Shown: positions 23,237-36,318 of the stretch, piece by piece
How the letters are laid out: every line of letters begins with the position of its first letter
Numbering within the stretch: the stretch's first letter is position 1
Assembly (NCBI RefSeq): GCF_014805685.1
Contig: NC_060884.1
Span: 19,287,856 to 19,351,855 of the forward strand
DNA length: 64,000 bases
Direction of reading: 5' to 3'
Source of the DNA: Silurus meridionalis
Taxonomy: Eukaryota > Chordata > Actinopteri > Siluriformes > Siluridae
The notes under the pieces: model-generated
The model's database searches: none
What the model was told of the DNA's origin: nothing
What the model saw: only the letters and a program-made list of their open reading frames with translations
Program-made: the position numbers and the translations under genes

Positions 23237-25230
23237 ATGAGCTTGTTCGGTTCAAGTGCTGGATTTGGACCTGGAGGTACAAGTGTGTTTGGCAACACCA
23301 CAACAGACAGCCATAATCCAATGAAGGTATACACACTCAAACCCCACAATGCTGTGCATCTCAGCTTAGGTTTTGCAGGCCTTTTCCAGTCCTATCATTT
23401 TATTCTAAACTCCTGTACATTCTGTCGATGCAGGATGTTGAAGTCACGTCCCCACCCGATGACAGCATAAGCTGTTTGGCCTTTAGCCCTCCAACGTTGC
23501 CTGGAAACTTTTTGATTGGTGGCTCTTGGGCCAATGATGTAAGTCTAAAATGTATAGTACTCATTTCACGATTCCTGCTTGCTGCAATTTGTTTACAATG
23601 CTCTTTGTTGTTAGGTGAGATGCTGGGAGGTGCAGGATAATGGTCAGACGGTCCCTAAAGCTCAGCAGATGCACACAGGCCCTGTGCTGGATGTCTGCTG
23701 GAGTGATGTAAGACATAATAATTGAGTTTAAGAGAACGTTAGTTTAAGTAATAATTGTGCTGCCCAGTGCATAATCTACAGTTAGTGCTGTCATTATTTA
23801 TTTTATGTGAAGCCTTGGTAAAAAATTATCGAAAATGTCTGTCTAAAGAATTTCTCTGATATATAAAATTAGCTTATAGATGTGTGTTACTGTCAGAATA
23901 TGTTGCTTCAAGTATTTGCATTGAAAACATGAGACACAGGGTTGAACTACGGTTCATAACTCCCATAGGTTAGATTTGATAATCACACAACCTTTTTTTT
24001 TACATGTCTGCAGACCAGTGCCTTTCTGGTCATGACAAAAAGGTGTTTATGCATTGAAGCACTTAATATTTCTCTCTAAGTAGCTGTACTCTGTATGCAA
24101 AAAAAAAAGAATGTTACTGTTCTCAAACCTATAAGTGACAAATAGAATCCTCATACTGTAAGTGAATGGCAATTTTTTTTTTTTATGTCATGCACATGCT
24201 TCAGCCATTGAGTGAGCAAATACTCGGTATTATTCAGTAAATTTACTTATACCTAACAATCCCATTTCCAATCCTGTTTTCTAATGTCTGTCTTATAGAA
24301 ACTCATTAAATTACTTGGCTATTTGCAACCGTGGAAATTTTGTTAAATATTTATTGACCAAAACAAGCGTTTATAACTATATTGGGTTCTAATTATGTTC
24401 CAATATGTGATTTTCAAAATGAGTTCAGTGCTAAAACAAACATGGCTGATTTTCTGACTTTCAATGCCCAATGTATTATATTTAGAATTAATCAGTTGTA
24501 GTTCATTGCAACAAAGCAGTTCTGAAGGCAAATTAAAAATATATTTCCAAATATTGTTTCACATGGTCATGAAATTTTCAATATTGCGGAACAAATCGGT
24601 CATTTCGGTGCAGAAGCAATATATGTGGCTTTTACACTGCATATGTAGTGCAAGATATGAATAATTGTTTCCTATCCAGAAAATATAAGATTTTAGAGAT
24701 CACTACATTTATATGTATATATACTGTATAATAAACTGTTTATGACTGATATAACTGAATTACCCAGTTTACCCTGTTTAATTTAGATGAATCCCATAAT
24801 AAGTCATAAATTCACCTGGTATTAAAAAGTATTTTGGCAAGGCATTTAATAATACTGCAAGAACAGATTACTACTGGAATCCTCTTTATGCGGTACTGCC
24901 TTATATAATGTTTTCTACTTTCTAAGGCTAATGTGTGACCTGTATTTCCAGGATGGAAGTAAAGTCTTTACAGCCTCCTGTGACAAAACTGCCAAGATGT
25001 GGGATCTGAACAGCAACCAGGCAATGCAGATAGCACAAGTAAGCTTTTTTTCATCTCCCAACAGTGCAAAGCTTCTCAGCTTTTGTTGTTCAAGGTCTAT
25101 TGCTCTACATTTTCAAGTTTTCCTCTTCCCAGCTCACCGGATCCTACTTAATGGATGATTTGCTCATGATTAATGAACTCTTGAAATTTTTTTCACGCTT
25201 GTTTTTTTTTTCTGATGCACCGCCCCCCCA

Positions 25231-25285
<55 letters not shown>

Positions 25286-28200
25286 AAACTTTCTACCCAG
25301 TAATGGAGCTCAGAATCCTTGAGAAGGCCCATGAGTGCAGGTGGAAAGAATGCAAGTTGTAGAATCAGCAAAGGAAATACCTTTGTGATTAGTTTGTTCC
25401 AAATATATATATAAGTTGTGAGATTATGAACAGTGCACCGGAATAAGGATTTTTAAGAGGTGTACATACATGGATCTATATTCAAATATTTGGTTTGGGT
25501 TTTATGAAAGCACATCACACTTATAATTCATTGATCATATAAACAAAACACTATTTAAACTCAATAAAATATAAAAGTTGGAAATCTTCACTGATATACG
25601 TTGTGTAGAAAAATAGCTGAGCACAAAGTAATGTGACAATTGTCATTGGAAACCAAAATCATCTCTAAAATCAACCTGAAAATGAAAATAATTTATAAAA
25701 ATTTTTTATAAAATAAAAATTACAAGCTCATCCAACTTGCATGAATTTCATCATGGCAACTCATAGTGGTTGTCAGTGGTGTTGATGGCCCCATATCCGC
25801 GTATGCACTTCTGACATCTGCGCATGTTCCTGATTAGATTGTGGATGTCCTGGGGGAACTCCTCCCAGACCTGAATGGGGGTATCAGTGAGCTGCTGGAC
25901 AGTCTGTGGCACTACTTGAGGGGTTTGGCTAATACTTAGCGTCCCAGAGCTTCTCATTTGGAGTCAGGTCTGAGGAACATGAGGTCCATTCAGTGTCATC
26001 AACATCCAGAAACAGCCTTCACAATTTGGCCACATAAACCCAGGGTCCACTGCACCAGCATTAAGTCTGACAAATGCTCTGAGGATTTTCTCCTGGTACC
26101 TAAGCGGAGTAATGGTTCCTCCCCAGACTAGTCATTCTACATTTTGCAGGCAGCAAAACGTTCCCACTGAAGCAAATCATTTGTTTGTGTCACATGTAGT
26201 CAATGTAAACTTGCTCCCATCCATGAAGAGAAATTGCCAATTCTGGTGTTCTTTGGCAAATGGCAATCGAGCTGCCAAAGGAGCAGATTCTTGTCCTACT
26301 GCTGGATTTGGTACCCTTCTACAGGACCATCTCCTGGGATCTTTTCTATACTTGTGAAACTGTGTTGGTAGATACACCCAACCTCCTGTTTGGTGTTTCT
26401 TTGTTCCATCCTGTGGAAGCTGGACTACCTGTGCTCAGCCTTCAACAAAACTAGAAAAAAATCAGTCAGGAAGGATAAGAAGAGCGATTGTCTGTAGCAA
26501 CCATCTGCAAAACTATTTCCTTTTTGAAGGTTTCTTGCTGTTGCCTCATGAGTACACTTGCCACTTTAATTTGCACCAAAACATGTGAACCTGATATACA
26601 ATTAATTATGAGGTGTGCACGTAATGTATGTATATGCATAATACTAATTCATATTTATTTTTTTATTTTTTTAGCATGAAGGTCCAATCAGGACAATCCA
26701 CTGGATAAAAGCGCCAAACTACAGCTGTATCATGACTGGTAGTTGGGACAAAACACTGAAAGTATGTAATGTTGCAAACACTTCTAGTGTATTTCTGTTT
26801 TTCCCCATTTAAGCCTCTTACTTATTAGAAGAGCATTTTTTTTGTAAGGTGACTATAATATTTTGTTGACCATGGCCTGTTTGGTTTGGCTGGTTACTGT
26901 CTGCTCTGTGGTTTTAACACTGTTGGGAGAAGAGATAACATTGGTTTCTCTATGACTGACAGTTTTGGGACACTCGCAATCCAAACCCCATGATGTCCTT
27001 GCAGATGCCAGAGAGGTGTTACTGTGCCGACGTGGTAAGACAATGTTTTGGAAATTATTCACATTTTTTACGCTAAAGTTGACAAATAAATTGTATATAC
27101 AACACAACGGTTGAATAGTTTTCAGTAAATATGCAAGAAGTTTTCAATCCTTTTTTTCCCCTTTACTTAATGTATAGATTAATCTAATCAATTAATACAT
27201 TATTATTCAAATACAATAATTTTAGCTATAGCTAAAAAAAAAGCTATGAATATGGTTTTAAATCTCCTCATTTATTTGTCTATGTGGTGGAATTTTTTAA
27301 TTTTTTATTATTTAATTATTATTATTATTTTTTTTTATTCTTTCTTCAGTAGATATTTTTGAAACCAGGTTTGTCCAGTAGCTGTAAAAGTATTGTGCTT
27401 TTCAGTTCCATTTAACAGCTGTTGACTCTTTCTAAAATGATTTTGCTAAACTGGCTTTGTGTCTCAGGTGTATCCCATGGCTGCAGTGGCCACTGCAGAA
27501 CGAGGGCTAATAGTGTACCAGCTGGAGAATCAGCCATCTGAATTCCGGCGTATAGATTCACCCCTCAAACATCAGGTTGGTCTAAAGTTTTCTTTAATTT
27601 GTAGAAGTTCTGTAGAAGAAAAAAAAATATTATCTAGATAGTTTCATTTAAACATGTAAATATAGGTTTGGATGTGCTGATAGATTGAATTATTCTTTGA
27701 ATTAGCTGCTATTTCTATAATATATTTTTAGACTTTATACAATAAAGGGTTAAATTGCCACTTCATGACTTCAATGCTCTGATCAACGACTACTGGAATT
27801 TCTCCCTTCCACTACAGCTTGGCCAAGCAGGTGTGAAATTAGTTTAAACTCTAACTTGAAATTTGTGTTCTTTGTTTTGTACAGCATCGCTGTGTGGCCA
27901 TTTTTAAGGACAAACAAAATAAACCCACTGGATTTGCACTGGGCAGTATTGAGGGACGAGTGGCCATTCACTATATTAACCCACCCAATCCGTGAGTTTA
28001 TAAAACAATCTGATCTTTACTTCACCCACCCGCTGCATCATGACAAATACAAACTGTAACATATTTTTATTTTTTCCATAGTGCCAAGGACAATTTTACC
28101 TTTAAGTGCCATAGATCTAATGGAACAAACACCGCCACACCACAGGATATTTATGCTGTATGTATAATCTGTTATTCTTATTTATCAAGGTATTATGGGG

Positions 28201-28733
28201 AAAATACAGCTTAATGGTGGTTTAAAGTTAGTCATCACAATTAACTGCTGATGTGTGTGTGTGTGTTTGTAAATAAAAGCTCCTCATGTTACAAAAGTGA
28301 GTTTTTTTTTTTTTTTTTTTTTTTTTTTCCCCCCCTTGTCCCAGGTCAATGCCATTGCTTTCCATCCAGTGCATGGCACATTGGCCACAGTGGGCTCTGA
28401 TGGCCGCTTCAGTTTCTGGGACAAGGATGCTCGCACAAAGCTAAAAACCTCTGAGCAGCTTGATCAGCCAATCACAGCTTGCTGCTTCAACCACAATGGC
28501 AACATCTTTGCCTACAGTTCCAGCTATGATTGGTCTAAGGTACACTTATGTCAAAATGGTTTCCTATTTAAGCTATTGTGGAAGCTTTTATTTCATGGTC
28601 AACAGTGAGTAAGGTTCCTTAATGTCTGATATCCTTCTTATAGGGACACGAGTACTACAACCCCCAGAAGAAAAACTACATTTTTCTGCGGAATGCCGCT
28701 GAGGAACTCAAGCCTCGGAACAAGAAATGGTGA
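23237..28733 (+). CDS. rae1: mRNA export factor RAE1, 11 coding exons
   Basis: Exons: 23237-23326, 23434-23538, 23615-23707, 24952-25038, 26675-26761, 26963-27034, 27468-27575, 27885-27991, 28082-28157, 28345-28539 and 28644-28733. All have GT-AG borders and join in frame to 369 codons (vertebrate RAE1 has 368). The protein begins [19 protein letters not shown] and is a WD40 beta-propeller, with blade motifs such as [48 protein letters not shown] and [21 protein letters not shown]1 binds the GLEBS motif of NUP98 at the nuclear pore for mRNA export, and also acts at the spindle. The chosen ATG gives the conserved N-terminus. The last exon ends RNKK plus one extra tryptophan; an alternative splice would remove it (see findings). 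Intron 4 carries an antisense Tc1 fossil. Confidence 0.96.
25232..25284. repeat. (CA)n microsatellite in rae1 intron 4
   Basis: Pure CA array after a short C-run. Confidence 0.95.
25745..26450 (-). mobile_element. Tc1/mariner transposase fossil in rae1 intron 4
   Basis: On the minus strand, separate frames resemble parts of one Tc1-family transposase. At 26177-26377 there is [14 protein letters not shown], then [12 protein letters not shown], the region around the first catalytic aspartate. At 25751-25957 there is [20 protein letters not shown], then [20 protein letters not shown], the C-terminal end. Between them the sequence is shifted and shortened. It is dead, antisense to rae1 and spliced out. 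Confidence 0.75.
28302..28335. repeat. T27-C7 tract in rae1 intron 9 acceptor
   Basis: A 27-base T run followed by seven C lies directly before TTGTCCCAG and exon 10 (28345). It forms the polypyrimidine tract of this acceptor and is expected to vary in length. Confidence 0.9.
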
Positions 28734-29640
28734 GAGTGGGATTTCCGTTACCATGGAGACGGTGTCTGTCGTCAGGCTTCGTTGTGGTCTCCTCTCTGTG
28801 CTGTTTTAACAATTGTCTCCTTCAGCATCCCAAGATGCCTTGCATGCAGGAAAAAATTTGAGATTTGATATTTTTGAGGGTTAGGAAATAGGAAATATTT
28901 CTCAGAGTCTGGATGTCTGTAAAATACTACAGAATTTATTTTTGTACATTGGAGGAATTGACTGCTGCAGTGCTTAGCTCTAAGAGATGCATGTACTGAC
29001 TGAAACTACACCAGCAGTTCTTGGCACTTCATTTTCCTGAAACAGCTGTATTGAGAATGAAAGGTGATTTAGTATTTAATATGATTTCTGGTTTAAATGA
29101 AGAGTAGCAAACCTCTAATCTATATAAAGATTACCAAAGACGGGGGGGAAAAAAAGAATATTTTTGTTGGAAATAAAAGCATGTACAATAAATGAGATAA
29201 AAAAAAAAGAATGCTGTTATGCCTTACGACTGACCTCTTGCCCTCCTGTCTTTAGATCCTGTAAAGCTGTTACACCTCAGAAGAGCTACGTTAGCATGTA
29301 AATATGGGAGAAAACAAGAGACCATCTTATGGCTAACATCTGGACAAATGACCTGGCTTTACATGCATTGTATGGACCAATCAGAATGGGCCAGCCACTC
29401 CTACACAATGGTGATGACAGCAAATTGCTTTTGCACTGCACGAGTGAAGCAATCCTATGCTAGTGTTACTGGTGTATGTGATTTTGGTTTTTGCTGCATC
29501 TTTTCTTTCTTTTTTTTATACTGCTTTCCAAAGCAAAATGCCCTTTCCATCACTTATTTGCTGTCACAACATGGTGTAGATTATATACTTTGTTCTGTGA
29601 AATCAATAAATGTCTCAAGGAATCCACATTTTTACATTTT
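28734..29640 (+). other. rae1: rae1 3' UTR with two polyadenylation options
   Basis: Two AATAAA signals at 29172-29177 and 29187-29192 precede an A-rich stretch, and a third lies at 29605-29610 (CAATAAATGTC). A splice acceptor (CCTCCTGTCTTTAG) at 29255 opens a possible terminal exon that would use the third signal. No other gene is seen to about 29700. Confidence 0.5.
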
Positions 29641-29699
29641 TGTTCTCATGGCATGGATGAAGTAAAGAGGAGGGTGGGTTTGTGTGGCTTTAGATAAAA

Positions 29700-31740
29700 A
29701 AAAAAAAAAAAAAGAATTAGTTAACCAGTTTGTCTGATATGGTTTATTATACAGGGATTATATGGGGACAGGATTTTAACAGTTAAGGTTTTCGTTGTTT
29801 ACTTTCATCATATCTAGGAACTTACAGAATGTAATTGCTGCCTCTAATTACATAAACCATGTTACAGTACCGCTGCAACTTAAATAAGCCATCGTGATAG
29901 CCCTAAAACAGACATAAAATGCTGTGGTGGTTCTCCCCAGCCACATCAACTTTGCAATTAAGAATAACATCCACTAGGAGGCAATGCTTTACCTCTCTGC
30001 TGTGTGTTAAAGCATGGCAGAATGAAAGCACACAGATTAAAGTGAGTGAGTGCATCAGGTGAGTACGTGGGAAAAAAAACAGCAGAGAAACTTTAGGAAC
30101 TTATCAATAGGATATGAAGAGCAGGTTTTGGGAGCTACAAAGGGTCAGAGTGAGAAGACTTGCATGACTTGAGTGTAAAGGTGTGAGAACTAGCACCTTA
30201 CTGCAGCCATTAGAAAATCACCTTACTGTCAGCTGGGCTTTTTGGCACTTAACAGTCAGACTTCAATAGGACGTGGAAGGGAAACTACCGAGACCAGACA
30301 GTCTTCTGGTCCTCGGTGTGTGATTCTTTCAGAATTAGATATTCAGTAGTTTTTAAAGTGGAGTTTAAGGACCCCCGCCTCCCAGGATATACTTCTTCAC
30401 ATACAAGAAGCATGTTTTAGCCTTTTTTTTTTTTAACAATAGTAGTGTTCCACCACTATTATACATTATTAATTATTTAGTTTTTACACCACTTAGCTTG
30501 ATTTCACGTATTTACTGGATCTAATCCAAGCATAACTAAAGCAAACTAGTAGACCTACATGTAGTCTGAACCTAATGCGTTCTGTCAGTTCAAAGTTGCT
30601 CTATTGTTCCAATAAAAAGTTAGAATATTACTGTACAAATTGAAACGATTCCTGTATTATTTGAGTTGTTGGATGAAGCGCTGAACCTAAATTGGGAGTT
30701 TACAATTAGATGGGTGCCAGACTGCCAATAGTTTGCAGACTTCCTGTATTAAATGACTCCTAACTCCACTTTATTAGTGAGGTAGACGAAGACTGCTCCT
30801 CCTAATGCCATGAACCTATTTGTACAACATAGTAAAATAGTGGCTACAGCTGGCACAGTACACGAGGAAAGAAGTGAATGGTTGTCAATGGTGATACAAG
30901 CCCTGGCCTGTTCTCCCTCTTGTCTGGAGGCTTGGCTGATTGATGCTGTTCTGAAAGGCCTTTGTGACCATGCATTTGGGTAAAAGGAGCTGAAAATCAT
31001 AATCCAAGCTCATTGTCATGGATATATTAGGCTCAATGGGGCTACATCTTTATGATCTCACAATCTCTAAATGCTCGTTGTCTGCATTTATCTCGAATTC
31101 ATAAAGCAAATGTTTCAGAAATACTTCCACTTTCGTGAGCGCCGATCTTTAATAATAGTGTACTAGGGGGTAAATTAATTCTCTTCATGGTCTGTTGGCA
31201 TTAAATGAGCTTAGATATGCACTGGGTGGAGAGTCTCTGGTGAATCATTTGTTGTCAGAGTAGATAGTATGATCTTGTTCCTGTTTCTGCTCCCCAACAT
31301 GTACAAAATCAGAATTATAATTGGTCTTAGGAATTAGAAATTTGGCTTATGACTGAAGTTTATCTTCCGGAAAAATATTTGTGTCTGCTTATATAATTTA
31401 TGGAAAGAAATACAGTGTTACTGCGTGTAACTGAGAATTGCTTTTTTTCACATTTACCAGCGCCAGTCACATAAGTACATTTCTGTCAGTGACATCACTT
31501 CATGTTTTTTTCCTGAATTCTAAAATAAAAAGTTTATTAATCTAGGGAAATGAAACACTTTGAGTAAGGGCACGTTGTCTGCTCTACAGTGGCCGTTTTT
31601 CTTTGTTTGGCGCAAGGACAAAAGCAGGTGCAAGTTTGCGCGAGAGCGGACGTAGGGGGAGGAGTCTGTGCGTCAGAACAAAGTTTTCTGATATTTTCTT
31701 TTTTTACAAAGAAAATTCAAGCTATTGGCTGGAACGGATG
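29700..31740. other. Intergenic between rae1 and rbm38
   Basis: No supportable gene. A stop-free reading of about 54 codons at 30825-30990 (with VIQALACSPSCLEAWLIDAV) is noted but not recognised. CpG and GC content rise after about 31570, towards the rbm38 promoter. Confidence 0.5.
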
Positions 31741-31746
31741 ATGGGC

Positions 31747-31770
31747 GTGGTTTGTATAAGACCGTATAAA
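31747..31770 (+). promoter_or_regulatory. rbm38: rbm38 core promoter (TATA box)
   Basis: TATAAA at 31765-31770 (context CCGTATAAATG) lies in a CpG-rich stretch, preceded by a GGGCGTGG GC-box-like motif at 31743. Transcription would start near 31795-31800, giving a 5' UTR of about 275 bp with a (TAC)n run at about 31859. The start codon is 32072. The start site is inferred. Confidence 0.6.
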
Positions 31771-32071
31771 TGAACTGCGCCCGGAAGAAAGGAAAGGGGT
31801 GGGAACTTAGCACAGTTAAGTGCTTGTGGCGGTCGTGTACCAGGGAGCGCGCTCACTTACTACTACTACTACTACTGCGATGGTTTATATTGCCTAGGAA
31901 CTTTACGGACTAAAGAATTCAAATTCCTGGACAATCGAGCCTTCTTGAATAGACAAATTTCAGATTCGTGCTCTTTGGCTCTTTTTTTTATATGCAAAGA
32001 TATTTGTTTAAACAACTGAACAGTTGTAAAACGCTGCTTTTAGATTTCCGTTCCAGTTTAAAGAGTATCCA

Positions 32072-35000
32072 ATGCTTTTACATCCGTTTATGAACAGCAC
32101 ACTCGAAGCTATGCACCCAACGGGAATCCAGAAAGACACTACTTTCACGAAGATCTTTGTCGGGGGTTTACCCTACCACACGAACGATGCGTCTTTGAGA
32201 AAATTCTTCGAGGCGTACGGAGAGATAGACGAGGCTGTGGTCATAACGGACAGACAGACCGGGAAGTCAAGAGGCTACGGCTTCGTAAGTAACTCCGATA
32301 TTACTGACAGCTCAATGTTAATGATTCAGAACTACTGTCTAATTCTGGTGCTTCTGTGCGGTTTGTAACACGGCGTTCATAACGCGTACTTAAAGCGGTT
32401 TTTCTTTGAGATCTCCAGATGTTGCGCGTAAACGCGGACGCCGCGCGTTTTGGGTTGACTTGGGTAGATACGCATTTAATCTTAATTTTCATTGTTAACT
32501 ATAGTCAACAAAAGCAAGTAGGATAAAGTTAAAGATTAATTCCTATTGCACCCCCTCCCTCCCTCCACCCACGTGCACTTGCTGAATTCTTTGAGTCCAG
32601 ACTTTGCCAAGTTGTTCCTCAAAGCTCCAAGCAGAAGTGCTGCTGTCCTCAGTTGGGCAGCGCGAGCGCCAGCAGCTGGACGGGCTTTATATGGTGAAGT
32701 TTCTAAATGATTGTCTGAAAGCCTCCTCCTTCTCCTCCTACTATTCATGCTACATTAATGAAGCTCGGCAGCACCAGGCCGCCTAAAAAATGTTTACAGG
32801 ATCTTAACGGCTGTCAGGGTGCAGGTTTATTTTGGCCTGACAGCTTATTCCTCCAGTGTTCCTTCTGCTCAGATCCTGTTCTCGTAGACTTGTGTATTCC
32901 ACTTTGTCTCCCTTCTGTTTCTGCTTGTTTTTTGTTTGAAATATACTTTTAGAAAAAAAAAGAATCACCTACTTCTTTGCTCTCAAAGGTGCAGGTGGTG
33001 TATTCTTTTTTTAAAGCATGCACTTAAAAACTTATTAAAAAGGTAACGCTTAGTAGGTTTTTTTATTTTTATTTATAATTAATGCAAAAGACCCCCATCT
33101 GGATCCTGACCCCTATACATAGACACACGGACAGACACAGAAAGCTTGTTTTTATTTATCTATATAAATATATTTATGTATGTGTGTGTGTATATAATGT
33201 GTATACAGTATATGATATAAAACCAGCTCGAAATACATCATATAGAGTTGAGAACATGCAGGCAGGTTGTGCTAGAGAGAGTCACACTGAGCATTTTTAG
33301 TTCCAACAGAAGCTTCTCAAATTAAATGGCACACATGAACAAATATGGAAATATTTATAAGATACTACAGTAATAACTGAAATTTGACCCAACAATGGCG
33401 TGGAAGACTGTGCTTATATGGCAGCGTTCCAGTCTGCTGTTCTTAATGTAGCACATGTTGACTGTAGGTCACAGAGGGTAGCGCTGCCGTGCTCCAACGG
33501 CTCTTCTTGGCTAAATGTGTGGTAGTGCAGGTTTGTCAGGATCAGGGATATGAGGGCTTTTGCTTTAGAGAATTTGGTGGTCTAGGTGATGATGGCTTCA
33601 TAAAAACCTGTTTTCCCTGAAAGCTTTATTTTTCCTGCTAACTGGATTGGCTTGTTGTTCCTGTTCGGTTTTCGAAACTATGAAAAAAGGATTGTACACT
33701 ATGCATGCTTACAATTTTACATGCAATAACAAATTATGTAAACGGGTACAATGTAGTACATTGAAACTACACTACAGACAGGGATGTAAGCTTCAACCCA
33801 GGACTTTTTCTCTTTACTGTGTAGTAAATGTTTTAGTCTCTCAGCTTTTAAAGCTACGTTGTTGTTTACTGAAGGCATGTCTCAGTTGTTAATAACAATT
33901 GTGTTTTTTAATAATGCCACAAAGAGTTTTAAGCCTCAGTTAAAAGACCTGTTTTTTGTAGATATTTACAGCACTCCGTTATGTCCTCTAGGTGACAATG
34001 ACGGACAGGTTAGCAGCAGAACGAGCCTGTAAAGACCCAAATCCCATCATTGATGGTCGTAAAGCCAATGTCAATCTGGCCTACCTCGGTGCCAAGCCAC
34101 GCAGTCTTCAGACAGGTAAATATGATATGTACACACTAGGATCATTTAAACGAATATTAAATCCCTCAATTACATTTTCACTTTTCAACTTGACTTGTTT
34201 TTTTTCCCCATGAAACATTATGAATGATCAAATTGATAATCAAATGTTAAATGATTTTTATACAGTTTCTTGTGCTTTATAGGTCTATCGATTGGTGTGC
34301 AGCCAATTCATCCAGCACTTTTACAAAGGCAGTATGGGTAAGTGAAATGTGTGTGTGCCTGTGTGTTCTGATACATTCTGTAGTTAGATCGCAAAGACCC
34401 ATTCATTGTCTTAGAAACCCCAGCAGACCTCAACAATGACTGTACATATAAAGAAAACTGAAGTTCCTTGTGCTTTTTGTCATGACTGTTCTATTCTTTT
34501 GTGTGGTAGTAAGATTCTGTATTTTTCTTAATTCAGTTTCTATGTTTTTGGCAGAAGTCAGTATTAGTGAGATTCAATGAGATGGTGTTAGAATTCTTTC
34601 TGTTTGCTGAATACTGTACATTTTTGCCTCAGTCTTTTGGTTGATGGTGCACATGTATACTTTGGATATCCAAAGCATACATGCTAGAAGCTTAACATAA
34701 TATTTTGATGCTTGGTGCATACATTTGTATTAATATAATCAGTTTTACATATCAGAGAAAGCCTGCACCAGGAGTTTATTCCATAGTTCCAAGCCATTGT
34801 TGTGGACAAAGCAGTTAACGTGGCGTTATCACTCTTTTATTTGTATAATTATAGTTGTAACACCAACTGTGTTTCTTAGCAACCTTTCACCTGATGCAAA
34901 CTTTTATTGGCTTGCTAACAGTAATGGTATAGTTCTTTTGGTTTGCCATGGTGACAGACTGTTTTTTTGTTGTTTTTTGTTTTTTAACAAATTTGTACCT

Positions 35001-36279
35001 ACTTATTAACATGTTCATGTAAGACAGACCTAAAATGTTCGGTCTGGCAGTTAGTTGCCATAGAAACAAGGTGGAGCAGTGTTGAGGAGGGGGACCTGTG
35101 TTTCTGCCTGTATGACAGGTGCTGTCTCATATTTCCTCAATTATAGCCTTCATACCCATCTACCCACCCTTTTATGCACACTTGCACACCTGTCGCTTTC
35201 CCCCCATGGAGTTCTTTGTCTCCTTCTGCTCAAAATGGTATTGCTAGGATAGCTATAAGAGGCTCTCTCCTTCCATAATTATTTACATGATGTATTAAAC
35301 CCTCAATTGTTTAAGCATTAAGACTATAATGCGTACATCACACAGTCACACATTCCAAGTCATTTAGTTGTGTGCATATTTCTAGATATCAAATGCTTCT
35401 GCAGTCATTGTCCATTTTGACAGTATTGTGTGACGTTTTCTAAGCAGGTGAAATCGGTCATGTTGTCAGCTTAGTGATTAGACTGGGGCCCCGAAAAGTG
35501 ACACCACAGTGAGAGTGTGTTGGGGGAGGGGCGTGGAGTAAATGGAGGGAGTTTCAGGCCAGTGACTTGTGTATTGACTAAAGAGAAGAACGGAATAAAA
35601 AGTGATATAAGTAGAAAGCGATGGTCCAGTGTAGTTCTCTGTTTTTCAGTCGCTAGATGTGTGAGCTGTTGCCTGGTAGCACTAAGAAATATCACTCCTT
35701 CTCTACAAGTTCAACACTTTCCCTCTATAATAAGAATGTATGCTTTTGATAACCATGCACTATATTGCAAAGTGTCAGCGCACATTTTGCTTGATCTACC
35801 AATGCTATCTAGCTTTAGAGGGTAAGGTATAATATTTGGTGTGAATTGTTTTCTACCAGTATCTATTGTGTATTTAAAATTCAATACAAGCTATTCCACT
35901 GGAGTGTCTGGCTTTGGCAGTGGTAAGCAGCATGTGTCTGTTATTCAGTTAAAATCCTTGTTTGACAAAGTTAAATGTGGTGTCAACCAGTCAACTGATG
36001 TACAACGCAAGATACCAGTGTGTAAATGTGACCTGGCAACTGCCTAGTGACTACAGAGGTGTGTGTGTGTGTGTGTGTGTCCTTGACCACTGTATCAGCT
36101 AAGCCTGGTCTCTGGACTTTAAACAATGCTCCCAGTTACTTTACTCAGTGAGCACAGTTTGTGTGGACAGTACAGTAGGCAGTAGTCGAGGATCACAATG
36201 CCACCTTTTTCTGTTTTGCTGTGGTGTGTGTGTGTTGTGTGTGTTGTGTGTGTTGTGTGTGTTGTGTGTGTTGTGTGTG

Positions 36280-36318
<39 letters not shown>

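Noticed and set aside
27459..27641. Open frame extended beyond rae1 exon 7
   Set aside because: Residues after position 27575 are intron read-through. The donor GTTGGT and the in-phase next exon give the conserved protein.
30825..30990. Stop-free frame of about 54 codons between rae1 and rbm38
   Set aside because: No start, splice context or recognised family, and the opposite strand is also open here. Too weak to call a gene.
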